A stretch of DNA of 64,000 bases from Ichthyophis bannanicus (taxonomy: Eukaryota; Chordata; Amphibia; Gymnophiona; Ichthyophiidae): the NCBI GenBank assembly GCA_033557465.1, contig JAWIIG010000039.1:744001-808000 (forward strand), given 5' to 3'. The position numbers and the translations under genes are program-made. The notes under the pieces are model-generated. The model ran no database searches. It saw only the letters and a program-made list of their open reading frames with translations, and was not told the origin of the DNA. This document shows, one piece after another, positions 21,680 to 31,954 of the stretch (the stretch's first letter is position 1; each line of letters starts with the position of its first letter).

Positions 21680-23218
21680 CTAGTCTTCATCTATGTCGTC
21701 CAGGTCATAGCCCGTTGCTACTGCCACTCCCTCAATGGCTTCCTCCCTCTCTTGCTGGAACTGTGTTCGGTTCATTCCTCCCCTCCTTTGAAATCTTCCT
21801 CCGGGCCTCCAGGGACTCCCTCCTCCCCTCGCAGGGGCGGAGTCCAGATGCGGGCACTCATTTCTCAAATGTCCTTCTTCCTTGCAGTAGGCGCACTGAT
21901 TTGCACCTAATTGAGGCCTTTCGCTTCCGCGGCTTCTTCCACATCCTCTGGTCCTTTGATTAGGAAAACCTCCTCCACATCGTTCGGTTATAGCAGCAGC
22001 AAGAAGATCTGCCTTCTTCTTCATCTTTCGTTCACTTTCTCTGTCTTGTTCATTTTCACGATTCACAAATACTTTCTGAGCGACTTCCATTAACTGAGCT
22101 GTATTCATGCCCGCAAATACATCCAATTTCTGCAATTTTCGCTTTATGTCTCTCTGGGACTGACTAACAAAGGCCGCATTTACCATGCGTAAATTTTCCT
22201 GAGCGGCGGGATCATATGGGGTATACAATCTATAAGTTTCAGACAACCGCTCATGAAAAGCCACTGGGCTCTCATCTGGACCCTGGAGAACCTCCGATAC
22301 TTTCCCGATATTCATGGCCCTCTGGCCTCCCTTCTTCAGGCTCTGCACTAAGGCATGGCAAAATCTGGTTAGGGCTGCCGTCCCCTTTCTTCATTCGGGT
22401 CCCACCCGGGTTCTTCGTTGGGATATTCCGCAGCAGCTGCTTGCGGGGGATTTATTCCCTCCCTTTCTACAGGGTTCTCTTCTAACCACCGGAGGGCTGC
22501 TTGCCCGATCCAGCCTCGCTCCTCAGTGGTGAAGAGGGAGGACAGGAGCTGGCGACAATCAGCCCAGGTAGGCTGATGGGTTTGCATAATGCTAGACATT
22601 AATTCTGTTAATTCCTGAGGCTTGACTGTGAAGGAAGCATAATGCGTTTTCCAGTTTAATAAATCTGTGGTGGAAAAGGGTACATAAACTAAGCTGGTTG
22701 GTCCTGGCGCCATCTGGCCCTGATCATTTAAAACAGGCATTCCAGGCACTTGGCGCAATGGCATTAGGTGCCCTGCTTTCTCCTTCTTCTTGGGAGTTAC
22801 GCTTCTTAAATCATAAGGCTCCCGGGCACGAATCTCCTTGGTGAGTGACCCTGAACTGGCAGGAGAGCCTCCGCTTTCTATCTCATCAGAGGACTCGAGT
22901 CCCCTTGCTGTGCTTGGGCCTGACTCGGGACTTTCACTTGGGGTAGGGCGCTTCTTGGGCTGTTGCATCGGTATTCTCTGGGGCTCCTCTTCTGGCTCTA
23001 CTTCAGCTCGTGGTGCTGTGGGGACTAACTTCTATGGGTGCTGGGGTAACCTATCCAGAATATCTGGGGACTCTGGGTCAGAATACACAGGCGGCTTCTC
23101 TTCCTTAGCCTTTTTGGTTCCCCCTAGTAGTAGCTACAAATATTTTACAGTGCTCCTCATAACAGCGCTTCATCCATGAGGGCTGCTGTTCACATACACT
23201 TAACCAGGAATCTATATA
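21680..23218 (-). pseudogene. gag: ERV-C gag, 3' part
   Basis: Capsid and nucleocapsid sequence runs to a UAG at 21680, with one CCHC knuckle (CAYCKEEGHLRNEC) and Arg/Gly-rich flanks. A frameshift lies near 22370. The part from about 22970 to 23218, a Pro/Ser/Glu-rich linker, is further decayed. CR1 interrupts gag at 23219. Confidence 0.88.
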
Positions 23219-25846
23219 AGAACATAAGATATGCCATACTGGGTCAGACCAAGGTCCATCAAGCCCAGTATTCTGTTTCCAACAGTGGCCAATCTAGGTC
23301 ATATGTACCTAGAAGTTTCCCCAAGAGACACAAGTTCCACAGTGCTTGTACTGGGTCAAGCATTGATATCTTCGGTCACTTCTTAATAATGGTTTATGGA
23401 CCTTTCCTCCAGGAACTTGTCCAAACCTTTTTTAAACCCAGCTACACTAACAGCCTTTATTACATCCTCCGGTAACAAATTCCAGAGTTTGATTACACGT
23501 TGAGTGAAAAAATATTTTCTTTTATTAGTCTAAAATAGTTTACCCTGTAGCTTCATTGCATGTCCCCTAGTCTTTCTATATTCTGATAAGGTAAACAATC
23601 GATCTACGTTTACCCGTTCCACTCCGTTCATTAATTTATAGACTTCTATTATATCTCCCCTCAGCCGTCTCTTTTCCAGGTTAAAGAGCCCTAACCTTTT
23701 TAGCCTTTCTTCATAGGAGTATCCTTCCATCCCCTTTACCATTTTGGTGGTTCTTCTCTGTACCTTTTCTAAAATTGCTATATCCTTTTTAAGATACGGC
23801 GACCAGAATTGCACACAATATTCAAGGTGCGGTCTCACCATGGAACGATATAGAGGCATTATAATATCTTTTGTTTTATTTTCCATTCCTTTCCTTATCA
23901 TACCTAGCATTCTATTTGCTCTCTTGGCCGCTGCTGCACACTGGGCCGAGGGTTTTAACATGGTATCCACAATGACGCCTAAATCTTTTTCCTGGGTGGT
24001 GGTTCCTAATGTGGAACCTTGCATCGTGTAACCATAGTTTGGGTTGTTCTTCCCTAGGTGCATAACCTTGCACTTGTCCACATTAAATTTCATCTGCCAT
24101 TTTGATGCCCAGTCTTCCAATTTATCAAGATCCTCTTGCAATTTTTCACAATCCTCTTGGGTTTTAACAACTTTAAATAGTTTTGTGTCATCTGCAAATT
24201 TGATAACCTCACTCGTTATTCCATTTTCCAGGTCATTTATGAATATGTCAAAAAGCAGTGGACCCAGCACAGATCCCTGGGGTACACCACTATGCACCTT
24301 TCTCCATTGGGAAAACTGGCCATTTAGCCCTACCCTCTGCTTTCTATCTTTTAACCAGTTCCTGATCCATAATAGTACACTGCCTCCTATCCCATGACTC
24401 TTTAGTTTTGCCAAAAGTCTCTGATGAGGGACCTTGTCAAAGGCTTTCTGAAAGTCCAGATACACAATATCAACCGACTCACCTTTGTCCACCTGTTTAT
24501 TCACTCCTTCAAAAAAACATAACAGATTAGTAAGACAAGATCTTCCTTGTCTAAAGCCACGTTGGCTGTCTCCCATTACGTTGTGACTTTCTACATGCTG
24601 AGTAATTTTATTCTTTATGATGGTTTCTACCATTTTTCCCGGTACTGACGTCAGGCTCACCGGTCTGTAGTTTCCAGGATCACCCCTGGAACCCTTTTTA
24701 AAAATTGGTGTTACATTGGCGATCCTCCAATCTTCAGGTATTAGAGATGATTTTAATGATAGTTCACAGATTACTGATAGCAGTTCTGCAATCTCATATT
24801 TCAGTTCTTTCAACACCCTTGGATGTATACCATCCGGCCCAGGTGATTTGCTACTCTTCAGTTTATCTAATAGTTGTAAGACATCTTCCCGATGTATCGA
24901 TATTTCCTTCAATTCTTCCGCACCTTTAAATACCACTTCAGTCATGGGTAACATCCCTACATCTTCCTCAGTAAAGACCGAAGCAAAGAATTCATTCAGT
25001 CTCTCTGCTATCGCCTTGTCGCCTCTTAGTGCTCCTTTAACCCCTTTATCATCTAATGGACTAACTGACTCTCTCACAGGTTTTTTGCTACAAAGGTACT
25101 TGAAAAGGTCTTTATTTCGCGTTTTTGCTTCCGCAGCAAGCTTCTTCTCAAATTCTCTCTTTGCCTGCCTTATCAATGCCTTGCATTTGACTTGCCAGTG
25201 CTTGTGCTGTTTCCAGGTTTCGTCGTTTGGCTCTTTTTTCCATTTCCTGAAAGATGCTTTTTTGGCAACAACAGCCTCTCTGACCTCACCTTTAAACCAT
25301 GCTGTCAGTTTTTTGGACTTCCTTCCACTTTTCTTAAAGCGTGGAATACAGCTGGTCTGGGCTTCCAAGATAGTATTTTTCAACAACACCCAAGCTTGAT
25401 GTACGTCTTTAAACTTCGCAACTGCTCCTTTTAGTTTTTTCTTAACTGTTTTCCTCATTTTATCATAGTCTCCCTTTCGAAAGTTAAAAGGTAGTACTGT
25501 GGATTTCCTTACTATCCCTCCTCCACTAATTAAATCAAAGGCGATCATGCTATGATCACTATTGCCAAGTGGCCCCAACACCCTTATCTCTTGCACTAGA
25601 TCTGGTGTTCCACTAAGGACTAGGTCTAATATGGCTTACCCTCTGGTCGGTTCATGAACCAGCTGCTCCAAGAAGCAGTCATTTATTTCATCTAGGAACT
25701 TTATCTCCCTAGCATGTCCTGACGTGACACTGACCCAGTCGATATCGGGGTAATTGAAATCACCCATTATTATTACTGCGCTGTAACTTTTGTTAGCTTC
25801 CTTGATTTCTTTGAGCATTTCATCATCCATTTGGTCATTCTGGTCA
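23219..25846 (-). mobile_element. CR1 LINE inserted in ERV-C gag
   Basis: This is a 5'-truncated CR1 copy on the minus strand. Its 3' end carries the signature CATACTGGGTCAGACCAAGG (antisense near 23232), and the ORF2 reverse transcriptase is open for 688 residues. Relative to ERV-B gag, the insertion point is marked by a repeated ATATA(AG) at both edges, giving a short target duplication. The 5' truncation falls within the endonuclease domain. Confidence 0.92.
23530..25596 (-). CDS. CR1 ORF2: end of endonuclease and reverse transcriptase
   Basis: The frame is open for 688 residues. It starts near the C-terminus of the AP-endonuclease domain (LGNSDHSMIAFDL). A linker and the RT follow: [52 protein letters not shown] and the catalytic [10 protein letters not shown]. 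The C-terminal half is the CR1/Jockey-type thumb ([17 protein letters not shown]). The protein would nick target DNA and copy the LINE RNA at the nick. This copy is 5' truncated, so it is not autonomous although its frame is intact. Confidence 0.92.
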   Translation of the reverse strand: MQEIRVLGPLGNSDHSMIAFDLISGGGIVRKSTVLPFNFRKGDYDKMRKTVKKKLKGAVAKFKDVHQAWVLLKNTILEAQTSCIPRFKKSGRKSKKLTAWFKGEVREAVVAKKASFRKWKKEPNDETWKQHKHWQVKCKALIRQAKREFEKKLAAEAKTRNKDLFKYLCSKKPVRESVSPLDDKGVKGALRGDKAIAERLNEFFASVFTEEDVGMLPMTEVVFKGAEELKEISIHREDVLQLLDKLKSSKSPGPDGIHPRVLKELKYEIAELLSVICELSLKSSLIPEDWRIANVTPIFKKGSRGDPGNYRPVSLTSVPGKMVETIIKNKITQHVESHNVMGDSQRGFRQGRSCLTNLLCFFEGVNKQVDKGESVDIVYLDFQKAFDKVPHQRLLAKLKSHGIGGSVLLWIRNWLKDRKQRVGLNGQFSQWRKVHSGVPQGSVLGPLLFDIFINDLENGITSEVIKFADDTKLFKVVKTQEDCEKLQEDLDKLEDWASKWQMKFNVDKCKVMHLGKNNPNYGYTMQGSTLGTTTQEKDLGVIVDTMLKPSAQCAAAAKRANRMLGMIRKGMENKTKDIIMPLYRSMVRPHLEYCVQFWSPYLKKDIAILEKVQRRTTKMVKGMEGYSYEERLKRLGLFNLEKRRLRGDIIEVYKLMNGVERVNVDRLFTLSEYRKTRGHAMKLQGKLF

Positions 25847-26081
25847 TATAAGGGAACTGGTCAGGATACACTCTTAATATGAGCTGATGAAGTCGTAAAA
25901 CTGTCTCAAAATCAAAGGTGCCCCCTCGGGGCCATGAAGCAGCTAATGCGGGCCACTCCCTTTCACATAACATTTTTAATCTGGATGGAGTCATTTTCGT
26001 ACCATAATGGCCCGAAAATCCTTTACGGAAATTCTTGATCATAAATGCCAACGGAGTTTGCGTGGATTCCGTCCCTCCCAT
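25847..26081 (-). pseudogene. gag: ERV-C gag, N-terminal matrix part
   Basis: The ATG at 26081 begins MGGTEST, a myristoylation-type N-terminus matching that of ERV-B. About 75 residues of matrix follow before the CR1 insertion. Confidence 0.85.
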
Positions 26082-26891
26082 AATCTAAACATACCTACCT
26101 ACACCACCTACATACTCAACATACCTGCGTACGTTACGTACCCTACGTCCCTACGTACACGTAATGACGTAGAAGACAACAAACAATAAGGATAGGTAGT
26201 ATGGCTGCAGGTAAGGGGTCCGTACAGCCCACAGAACACTGGGGGGGACAAACACCATTTGCTTCCTCCTGTTCGCGACCAGGGCGCGGTCGCCAGGCCA
26301 GGAACTGCGCTACTTAGGAGTCCGCTCTCGCTCGGTCCGTATTTCAAGACCTCTCACTCACACACGAAAGCATATTTCAACAAAATATCATATTTTAATA
26401 TTTCAAGTGCCCAGGTTTTCTGACTAACTGACTATTCCAAACAAGAAGGGTCGATGGCTTCAGCTTCCGCTTTCCTTACGCGGAGCTTACTAGGACCGCC
26501 CTTATGGGAGGTGATCAGGCTCCCTTGTCTCTCCCACACTCATGCGAGATTTCCCAGTTAGTCTATACCAAATATACCAAACCAGTATTGCGCACGCAAG
26601 ACGCTGTCCCAGGCTGTTCTCTCTGACTATTAAATCACAAAAATGTCTACTCACCGGATCCGGTCCCCGATACCTCACCAGCTTCTGAGTTGGAACCTGG
26701 ACTTCCCCGGGTCGGAGGTGTTGGCCAGCTGGACCCGGTGGCCCGCTGAGGCAGGCGAAACCCTCTCCGGCACAAAGGGGCCGGCGGCGCCTGAGGTTTC
26801 CCCCACAGTCGGACAGACACGGTTCCAACCGGGCCAAACCTCAAGGCGAATTACGTGGATTATTCACTTGAATACCATTTACCACTCGCAC
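26082..26891 (-). promoter_or_regulatory. ERV-C 5' leader
   Basis: This is non-coding leader between the primer site and gag. It contains a splice donor (GTGAGTAG, intron start 26654) in the same context as in ERV-B. No credible ORF was seen. Confidence 0.7.
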
Positions 26892-26909
26892 TTCCTGGCC
26901 AATGCACCA
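26892..26909 (-). promoter_or_regulatory. Primer-binding site, tRNA-Gly (ERV-C)
   Basis: The segment includes the exact complement of the tRNA-Gly 3' end (plus strand GGCCAATGCACCA). It lies 6 bp from the LTR, as in ERV-B. Confidence 0.75.
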
Positions 26910-26915
26910 GGAATA

Positions 26916-27465
26916 TGCTGTAGCAAAGTGCAATCAATGAACAAGTCCAGGAGTCAATTGACAGGGTCCAAGCCAGTTTATTGTGCACAGGCCCAGTCAG
27001 TCAAAGCTTCAAAAGGAACTGAGCAAAAGTTTATACAGAGACATAACCATTTATACCTCTTTTTCAGTTTGATACATGAGAATTTTCTATTGGTTCTAAC
27101 TCGATACATGCAAACTTTTCATTGGTTATACATTCCCTTTATTTGTCCAATTAGAAATCCCTCTGGAGCCTAGCAACCGGCCCCCTCCTTTAGGATTGCT
27201 CGAACAATGGTACAGTTCTTAATTCTACTCCAAGGCTAACCTTGGCTTCAGGAATGCATATTCTGAAACATTTCTGTTCTTTCACACACAAGAGAATAAT
27301 AAAAGACTTATGAATTCATAAAAACTTCTTATTAAGCATTTTAAAACAGTTTTCTCAATTTTCACAGATTTTTGGTTCTTTTCTAGCTATAATGGGAGTT
27401 AGGATCCAGGCCTAACTTACAGGCCTTTCATAGTCGCAGACCATGCTAGGCCATAGCCTACCACA
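26916..27465 (-). repeat. ERV-C 5' LTR
   Basis: It starts TGCTGTAGC and ends CTACCACA on the plus strand, about 550 bp. It is clearly related to the solo LTR at 28164-28693 but only distantly to the ERV-A/B LTRs. The AATAAA signal (antisense TTTATT near 26979) and the TATA region are recognisable. Confidence 0.88.
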
Positions 27466-28163
27466 GAATAAATTTTGATTTTTTTTTTTAAGACTAGAAA
27501 GTTGACAATAACTTGATTTGACCTTTATTTCTTCAGGGCTTGCCTTTCAGCTTCTAGATCGGCAGCTGGGCCTTGACTTCCCTTCTGATCCCAGTAGCTT
27601 GAACTAATTCTGGAAAGCAAAGTCTTCTGAAGCAGTACTGACATAGTCAGTAAATATAGCCTGATCTACTCCCAGACCCTTCCTGGTAACTAACCAGAGT
27701 AGGGCCATGATGAGATGTTAGTTATATTACCGGGGAATCTCATGTTAACAAATGAGCTGAAAAATAGCATATATTTTTTTTAGCTGTCATTCTTCTGACC
27801 TCAGAACTCTGCCCCCCTCCCACCCCACCCTACCCTACTAGTCTGCCTGAATTTACCACCGTATGTACCACGGTATATGGCAAAGAGCCTCTGTTTTCTT
27901 TAGCAGTTGTATTGCATGTGCTTTTTTCTTAATACACATAAGAACTTGCTGTCTTGGGCCAGACTAGCAGTCCAAAGCCCAACATCCTCTCTCCTGTCTA
28001 ACAGACAGTGATCAGTCACTTAAGCTGCAAGCTCCTAGTCGGGATAGGAGCTGATTCCATATGTTACCTTTGATATTAAAAAAAATGTATCCTCCTGTAC
28101 GGTAGTTTGGAGCACTGTGTGTGTGTGGGTGCCAATAGATCAGTCATATAACTTGGCTGACTT
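27466..28163. other. Non-coding spacer with an old CR1 3' end
   Basis: No gene is visible. About 27935-28075 resembles, on the minus strand, a diverged CR1 3' end (CATAAGAACTTGC...GGGCCAGACTAGCAGTCCAAAGCCCA). The remainder holds homopolymer T runs and no recognised element. Confidence 0.55.
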
Positions 28164-28693
28164 TGTGGCAGGCTATGGCCTATAATAGTCTGCAAATATG
28201 AAAGGCCTGTAAGTTAGGCCTGGATTCCAACCCCCATTATAGCTAGAAAAGAACCAAAAATCTGTGAAAAATGAGAAAACTGTTTTAAACTGCTTAATCA
28301 GAAGTTTTACATGAATTCATAAGCCTTTCAAATACATGCATTCCTAGAGCTAGGGATGACCTTGCAGTAGAGAAGTATCAAACCTAGAAACTGCACCATT
28401 GTTAGAACAGTCCTAAGGGGGGGAGCTGGGTGCTAGGCCCAGGAGGGATCTCTGATTGGACAGGTGCAGGGGACGTTGGAACCAATAGAAAGTTTGCATG
28501 TATCAGGCTGGAACCAATAGAAAGATCTCATGTATCAAACTGAAAGAGAGGTATAAATGAGTATGTCTCTGTAAAAACTTTGCTCAGTTCCTTTTTTGAA
28601 GCTTTGACTAACTGGGCCTTGTGCACAATAAACTGGCTTGGACCCTGTCAATTGACTCCTGGATTTATTCATTGATTACACTTCGTTGCAGCA
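28164..28693 (+). repeat. Solo LTR of the ERV-C type
   Basis: It runs TGTGGCAGGC to TTGCAGCA and is flanked by the 4-bp repeat ACTT (28160-28163 and 28694-28697). TATAAAT at 28552-28558 and AATAAA at 28627-28632 mark the promoter and poly(A) signals. No internal retroviral sequence is present, so the provirus was removed by LTR-LTR recombination. It lies in the opposite orientation to the ERV-C LTR about 700 bp away. Confidence 0.9.
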
Positions 28694-28697
28694 ACTT

Positions 28698-29040
28698 TAG
28701 CTAGCTAGCTAACTAACACTGTGGTGAACCTGGAGTTGAGAAGCTGTGAAATGCTTCCATCCTGCTGCCCCACTCATTTCCCAATCTGTCTCTGCTTCTT
28801 AGAGCCAAAAAGCCCTGGGCCTAAACAGAGGTCCTCCTGCTCCACTCAAACAAATCCTGCTCCAGACTAATTCAAATACACCGCCATCTCCAACGGAATA
28901 TTACACATGAGTCCCTCAACACCCCAGCCTTTAAAAAAATGCATCCTTACAAACATAGGAACGATCGATTTAAAAAACAAAACAAAATACCAATCATCAA
29001 GGACTTGATTAGAGACGAGAAACCCGCTCTACTTTTTTTT
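28698..29040. other. Unassigned non-coding sequence
   Basis: I see no ORF, LTR or LINE signature here. AGCTAGCTAGCTAACTAAC at 28702-28720 is a short simple repeat. Confidence 0.5.
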
Positions 29041-29219
29041 TGTTACAGAGACAGGTTGTAGCTCAGAGAATGCAAGACAGTTCTATCATCAGCATGAAGG
29101 AATTATACAGACTTTTCAAAAGCAGTTTAAGGCAGTTTCTCAGACTCTGGTTCTTCTCAGCACTACTCCCAGGTGGGGGCTAGGATCTAGGTCTAGTTTA
29201 CAGGCCATAGTCTACCACA
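29041..29219 (-). repeat. LTR fragment related to ERV-C LTR
   Basis: On the minus strand it starts TGTGGTAGACTATGGCCTGTAAAC and resembles the U3 start of the ERV-C and solo LTRs, but diverged and cut off. Confidence 0.65.
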
Positions 29220-29611
29220 TGAGTACACCTCAGCCTCGAATCAGGAGAGTTCGGGGATAGAGATTAATAACCGCTGTTGGTGTAATCACCCCTATGTACT
29301 GTACAGTATACCTGTGATAATAATACGACCTACAGAATCCCCATCAGACCGGGATGTTATTTTGGTGAAGAGCTTATTGTGATCCTCTCCAGCTGATCTA
29401 CGATTCCTCAGGGAGGGTAGGTAGACCTGGAACACCTAGGCCAATAAAACAGAGGCCGCTATCCCTCCCTAGGAAAACAAAACGAAACAAAATAATAGAG
29501 AAAGCACGGAATCCACATACCCGATGATAACGTTCCTGGGAGTGGTTTATCTACTTACGAGCAAAGAAGAGAGGGGACATGACACGGTAGAGGTACTAAG
29601 AATATAAAAAG
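29220..29611. other. Unassigned sequence
   Basis: No supportable gene or repeat. From here to about 39 kb the sequence includes several stretches with more CpG dinucleotides than the surrounding retroelements. Confidence 0.4.
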
Positions 29612-29885
29612 AATAAGGGAGGCTCGGTGGCTGGGACAGGTTACCTAAGGCCGGGGGTTCAATTCCCACGTGGGGACAAGCAACTTCAGGCCGGAGGGAC
29701 CGGGGTCTCTAGTCCCACGGTCACACCTTGTGGCCTTGGGCGAGCCACTTAACCCTCCATCGCCTCAGGTACACTTAGATTTTGAGGCCTTTGGGGACAA
29801 GGGAATAAAAAAAAGTACCAGTTAGCATACATGTAAATCGCACTGATTCTAAAGAGCGGCGTATAAAAAAAAAAAAAAAAAAATA
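29612..29885 (+). mobile_element. CORE (MIR-like) tRNA-derived SINE
   Basis: The tRNA-like head has a B box GGGGGTTCAATTCCCAC. A CORE segment (CTTGTGGCCTTGGGCGAGCCACTTAACCCTCC) follows, and then an L2-like tail (GTAAATCGCACTGATTCTAAAGAGCGGCGTATAA) plus poly(A). A closely related copy is at 57330-57640 and a minus-strand relative at about 43326-43547. Confidence 0.85.
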
Positions 29886-30178
29886 TTAGCGGCAGAATTT
29901 AAAAAAAAGAAAAGGAAAAAAAAAGTTTGAGTTTTCACGAGTGACGCGGTATCGACGACGCATATTCTATTGGAAAAAAAAACCTGATGGTTATTTGGTG
30001 AAATGAAGGCAAAAGAGGTATTAAAGGCTTTTGGTGGAGAGAAGACGGTATAACATTATAGAAACCTCTGTAGTTATTAAGGGAGCGCCAGCTTGGTGAT
30101 GCGAAGGAACACGCAGCATAACAATTCCGAGTCGTCCTTGATCAACTTCATATGTTCCTGTTGGTGGCCGAAATGAGT
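29886..30178. other. Unassigned sequence left of the chemokine-like ORF
   Basis: A-rich at its start, then unique sequence. On the minus strand it would be the 3' flank of the ORF at 30179-30574. No AATAAA-type signal is clear. Confidence 0.4.
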
Positions 30179-30574
30179 TCAGAGTTTATGGACATAATCC
30201 ACTGCCGCCACCTTACGGGGATCGATTAACTTAATGTTCCTTTTTACAATTTGCTTATCAAATTTCAGGGTCTTAATTATGGACTTCCCACAAGGGGAGC
30301 TGGGTGCTACGCATGTGAAGACACTGCGGGAGTTAAATCGCAAAAGGCCTATGAGTTCCTCTTTAAACCACTTGGTGCGGGAACGGACAGGATAATATTC
30401 AATGCTTATCAAATTGCGGGGGCAGTGTGAGTAATCCTTATTCCAAGGACACTGGCACCGTCCCCAACCCAATTCTAGTGAAACAGGGCCGGTATTTATC
30501 ACAGAAAGGTAAGCAAAGTAGAGAACACAAACAAACGTTATTGTAAGGGGCTTACACCGGAGGGGACTGGCCAT
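30179..30574 (-). CDS. Putative secreted CXC-chemokine-like protein (131 aa)
   Basis: I chose the internal ATG at 30574 (the open frame begins at 30640) because it puts a basic-hydrophobic signal peptide at the N-terminus. The mature part begins with a CQC motif (CXC). It contains ISIEYYP, an EELIGLL helix-like segment and CVAPSSPCGKSIIK, in the order seen in CXC chemokines (CXC, 30s loop, third strand, fourth Cys, C-terminal helix). The usual third cysteine before the EELI segment is replaced, and two non-standard cysteines (in SHCPRN and SPCGK) are present. If real it could be a ligand or decoy for chemokine receptors. It lies just downstream of a retroviral integrase remnant on the same strand. 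It might be a host gene fragment, a virus-captured chemokine or a chance ORF. Confidence 0.45.
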   Translation of the reverse strand: MASPLRCKPLTITFVCVLYFAYLSVINTGPVSLELGWGRCQCPWNKDYSHCPRNLISIEYYPVRSRTKWFKEELIGLLRFNSRSVFTCVAPSSPCGKSIIKTLKFDKQIVKRNIKLIDPRKVAAVDYVHKL

Positions 30575-30799
30575 TTCATGATAAACCAGGAAACGAGGAG
30601 AACTCCTACACGAAATATCGCAAAGATAAACAAGAAGCATGCGATAAATCCTCGGTTTCCGCCACAGTCACTCTCTGAGGCTCTACTTTGAAACGCTGGT
30701 CAAAGCCTCCTTCCCCGAAAGGATAATAAACAGATAGGCATAGAGAAAAATACAATTTTAAGTTAAAAAAAGGTATTATAGCAGTCTGTTAAGCTTTGC

Positions 30800-31130
30800 C
30801 TTCAGGCCAAGGCCTGACAGGCCTCTCTGAGAGCCTCTTCTTTTCTTCGGGACCCTAGTAGGGATTTGACTGCCCCAATGTCAGCTAGCTTCTTCTCGTC
30901 CTGGTCCTGGCCCTGGTCCGGGGATTTGAGGAGGCGGGGTGTGCTTACAGAGGGTATATAACGAGTCTAACGTTTCCTTGACCGCAATCGGGGTGGTTAG
31001 CAGCGCTTGGAAGGGCCCTTCTTCTCACAGTATCTGTAGTGCTTGTTGTTAGTAGGCTTTAATCGGGCTCCAATCTCCGGGTTGGAACGAGTGGGCAACC
31101 ACGTCTAATGGGAGAGGCTGCGCATACCCG
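30800..31130 (-). pseudogene. pol: Retroviral integrase C-terminal remnant
   Basis: On the minus strand, frames around 31125-30950 contain VVAHSFQPGDWSPIKAY and then, after two in-frame stops, GPFQALLTTPIAVKETL, a GPY/F-type module. A Pro/Gly-rich tail follows. The sequence is unlike ERV-A/B/C in detail, so it comes from another gammaretrovirus-like lineage. No LTR or env was recognised; the chemokine-like ORF sits where env would be expected. Confidence 0.7.
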
Positions 31131-31706
31131 TGGAGGGAAGAAATTTGCTGCTTCTGCTGCTGCTGAAAAATATAAGAGGTGAAGTGAGAATCTTGCAAGA
31201 CATAGGTGGGGAGCTCCGGGGGTTCGGGGCCATATCAAGGACTTCAGGAAGCGGGTCAAAAACTACGCTTTTTTAAATTGAACATTATAGTGACATCGCA
31301 TTAAAAAAACCCCCACCTGTTCTTTAGCCCATGGATACCCTAACATTCTGCCTTCCCCCCCCCCCCATGGAGCTCCCTCCTATATACAGCCACTTGTATA
31401 CTGTATATAGCTCATCCTGTAGATAGTTCACCAAGAGAAATCATTGCCTCACCCCACAACTACTCCCCTATGTTAACAAAAAGAGGATCCGCAACTACAA
31501 CAACCCCGGCCGGGCCTGCGTGTGTGTGTGTGTAACGCGTGAATCAGGCTTCTGCTTCTGCTCAGATAGTAGCTTTGGCACGCATCCGAGTTCTCAGAGC
31601 TGTGGGTCATGAGCTCAGAGCTTATGCTCATCGTCTTCTGTTATGGTGTTTCTCTGAACGTATATCTAGCACTTTAGTATGAAGTCACACGTTCAATGGT
31701 AACTTA
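31131..31706. other. Unassigned sequence with a short GT repeat
   Basis: No convincing gene. A (GT)n run lies near 31520 and a C run at 31357-31366. Confidence 0.4.
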
Positions 31707-31788
31707 ACGTAATTGTAGTAAATACTCCGATTATTCTTTTAACACATGTTAGACAGTAGTTTTTTATCTTCTTTAATTTATTGATCTT
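31707..31788 (+). repeat. 82-bp inverted repeat, left arm
   Basis: The arm begins ACGTAATTGTAGTAAATACT. Its reverse complement recurs at 32377-32458 with a single difference seen by eye. The intervening 588 bp contain an L2-tail insertion and a candidate short exon. No target duplication was found at the outer ends. Confidence 0.9.
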
Positions 31789-31954
31789 GAGAGAGAGAGA
31801 AGAGAGTTTCTCTTTAAAAATGGAGACATATCTCTATCCCGCATGCGCGGCGTCTTTTCACTCATGAACACACCATGCCGTTCTTGATATTATTAAGACT
31901 CTATTCTGTTCTATGTAATTATCTCATGTATATAGTTTATCCCGGTTCTCCAAG

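Larger units (their letters stand above)
15781..27465 (-). mobile_element. ERV-C: older provirus of the same lineage, heavily interrupted
   Basis: On the minus strand this is 5' LTR, tRNA-Gly primer site, leader with splice donor, gag, UAG, pol and env, running up to the ERV-B insertion at 15781. The last visible piece is at 5509-5533, and the 3' LTR must lie left of the window. All three genes carry stops or frameshifts. Two internal insertions are present: CR1 at about 23219-25846 and an L2-tail near 21334-21560. Damage and nesting show that it predates ERV-A and ERV-B. Confidence 0.93.

Noticed and set aside
24716..25399. Plus-strand frames opposite CR1 ORF2 (also 55741-56499)
   Set aside because: They are antisense shadows of the RT frame, repeated in both CR1 copies.
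30179..30640. Chemokine-like ORF read as an Env N-terminus
   Set aside because: It is a complete short frame with a CXC and C-terminal helix-like segment, has no similarity to the three envs here, and stops without an anchor; not fully excluded.
31059..31259. 66-residue minus-strand frame as a gene
   Set aside because: It overlaps the retroviral integrase remnant in another frame and shows no independent features.
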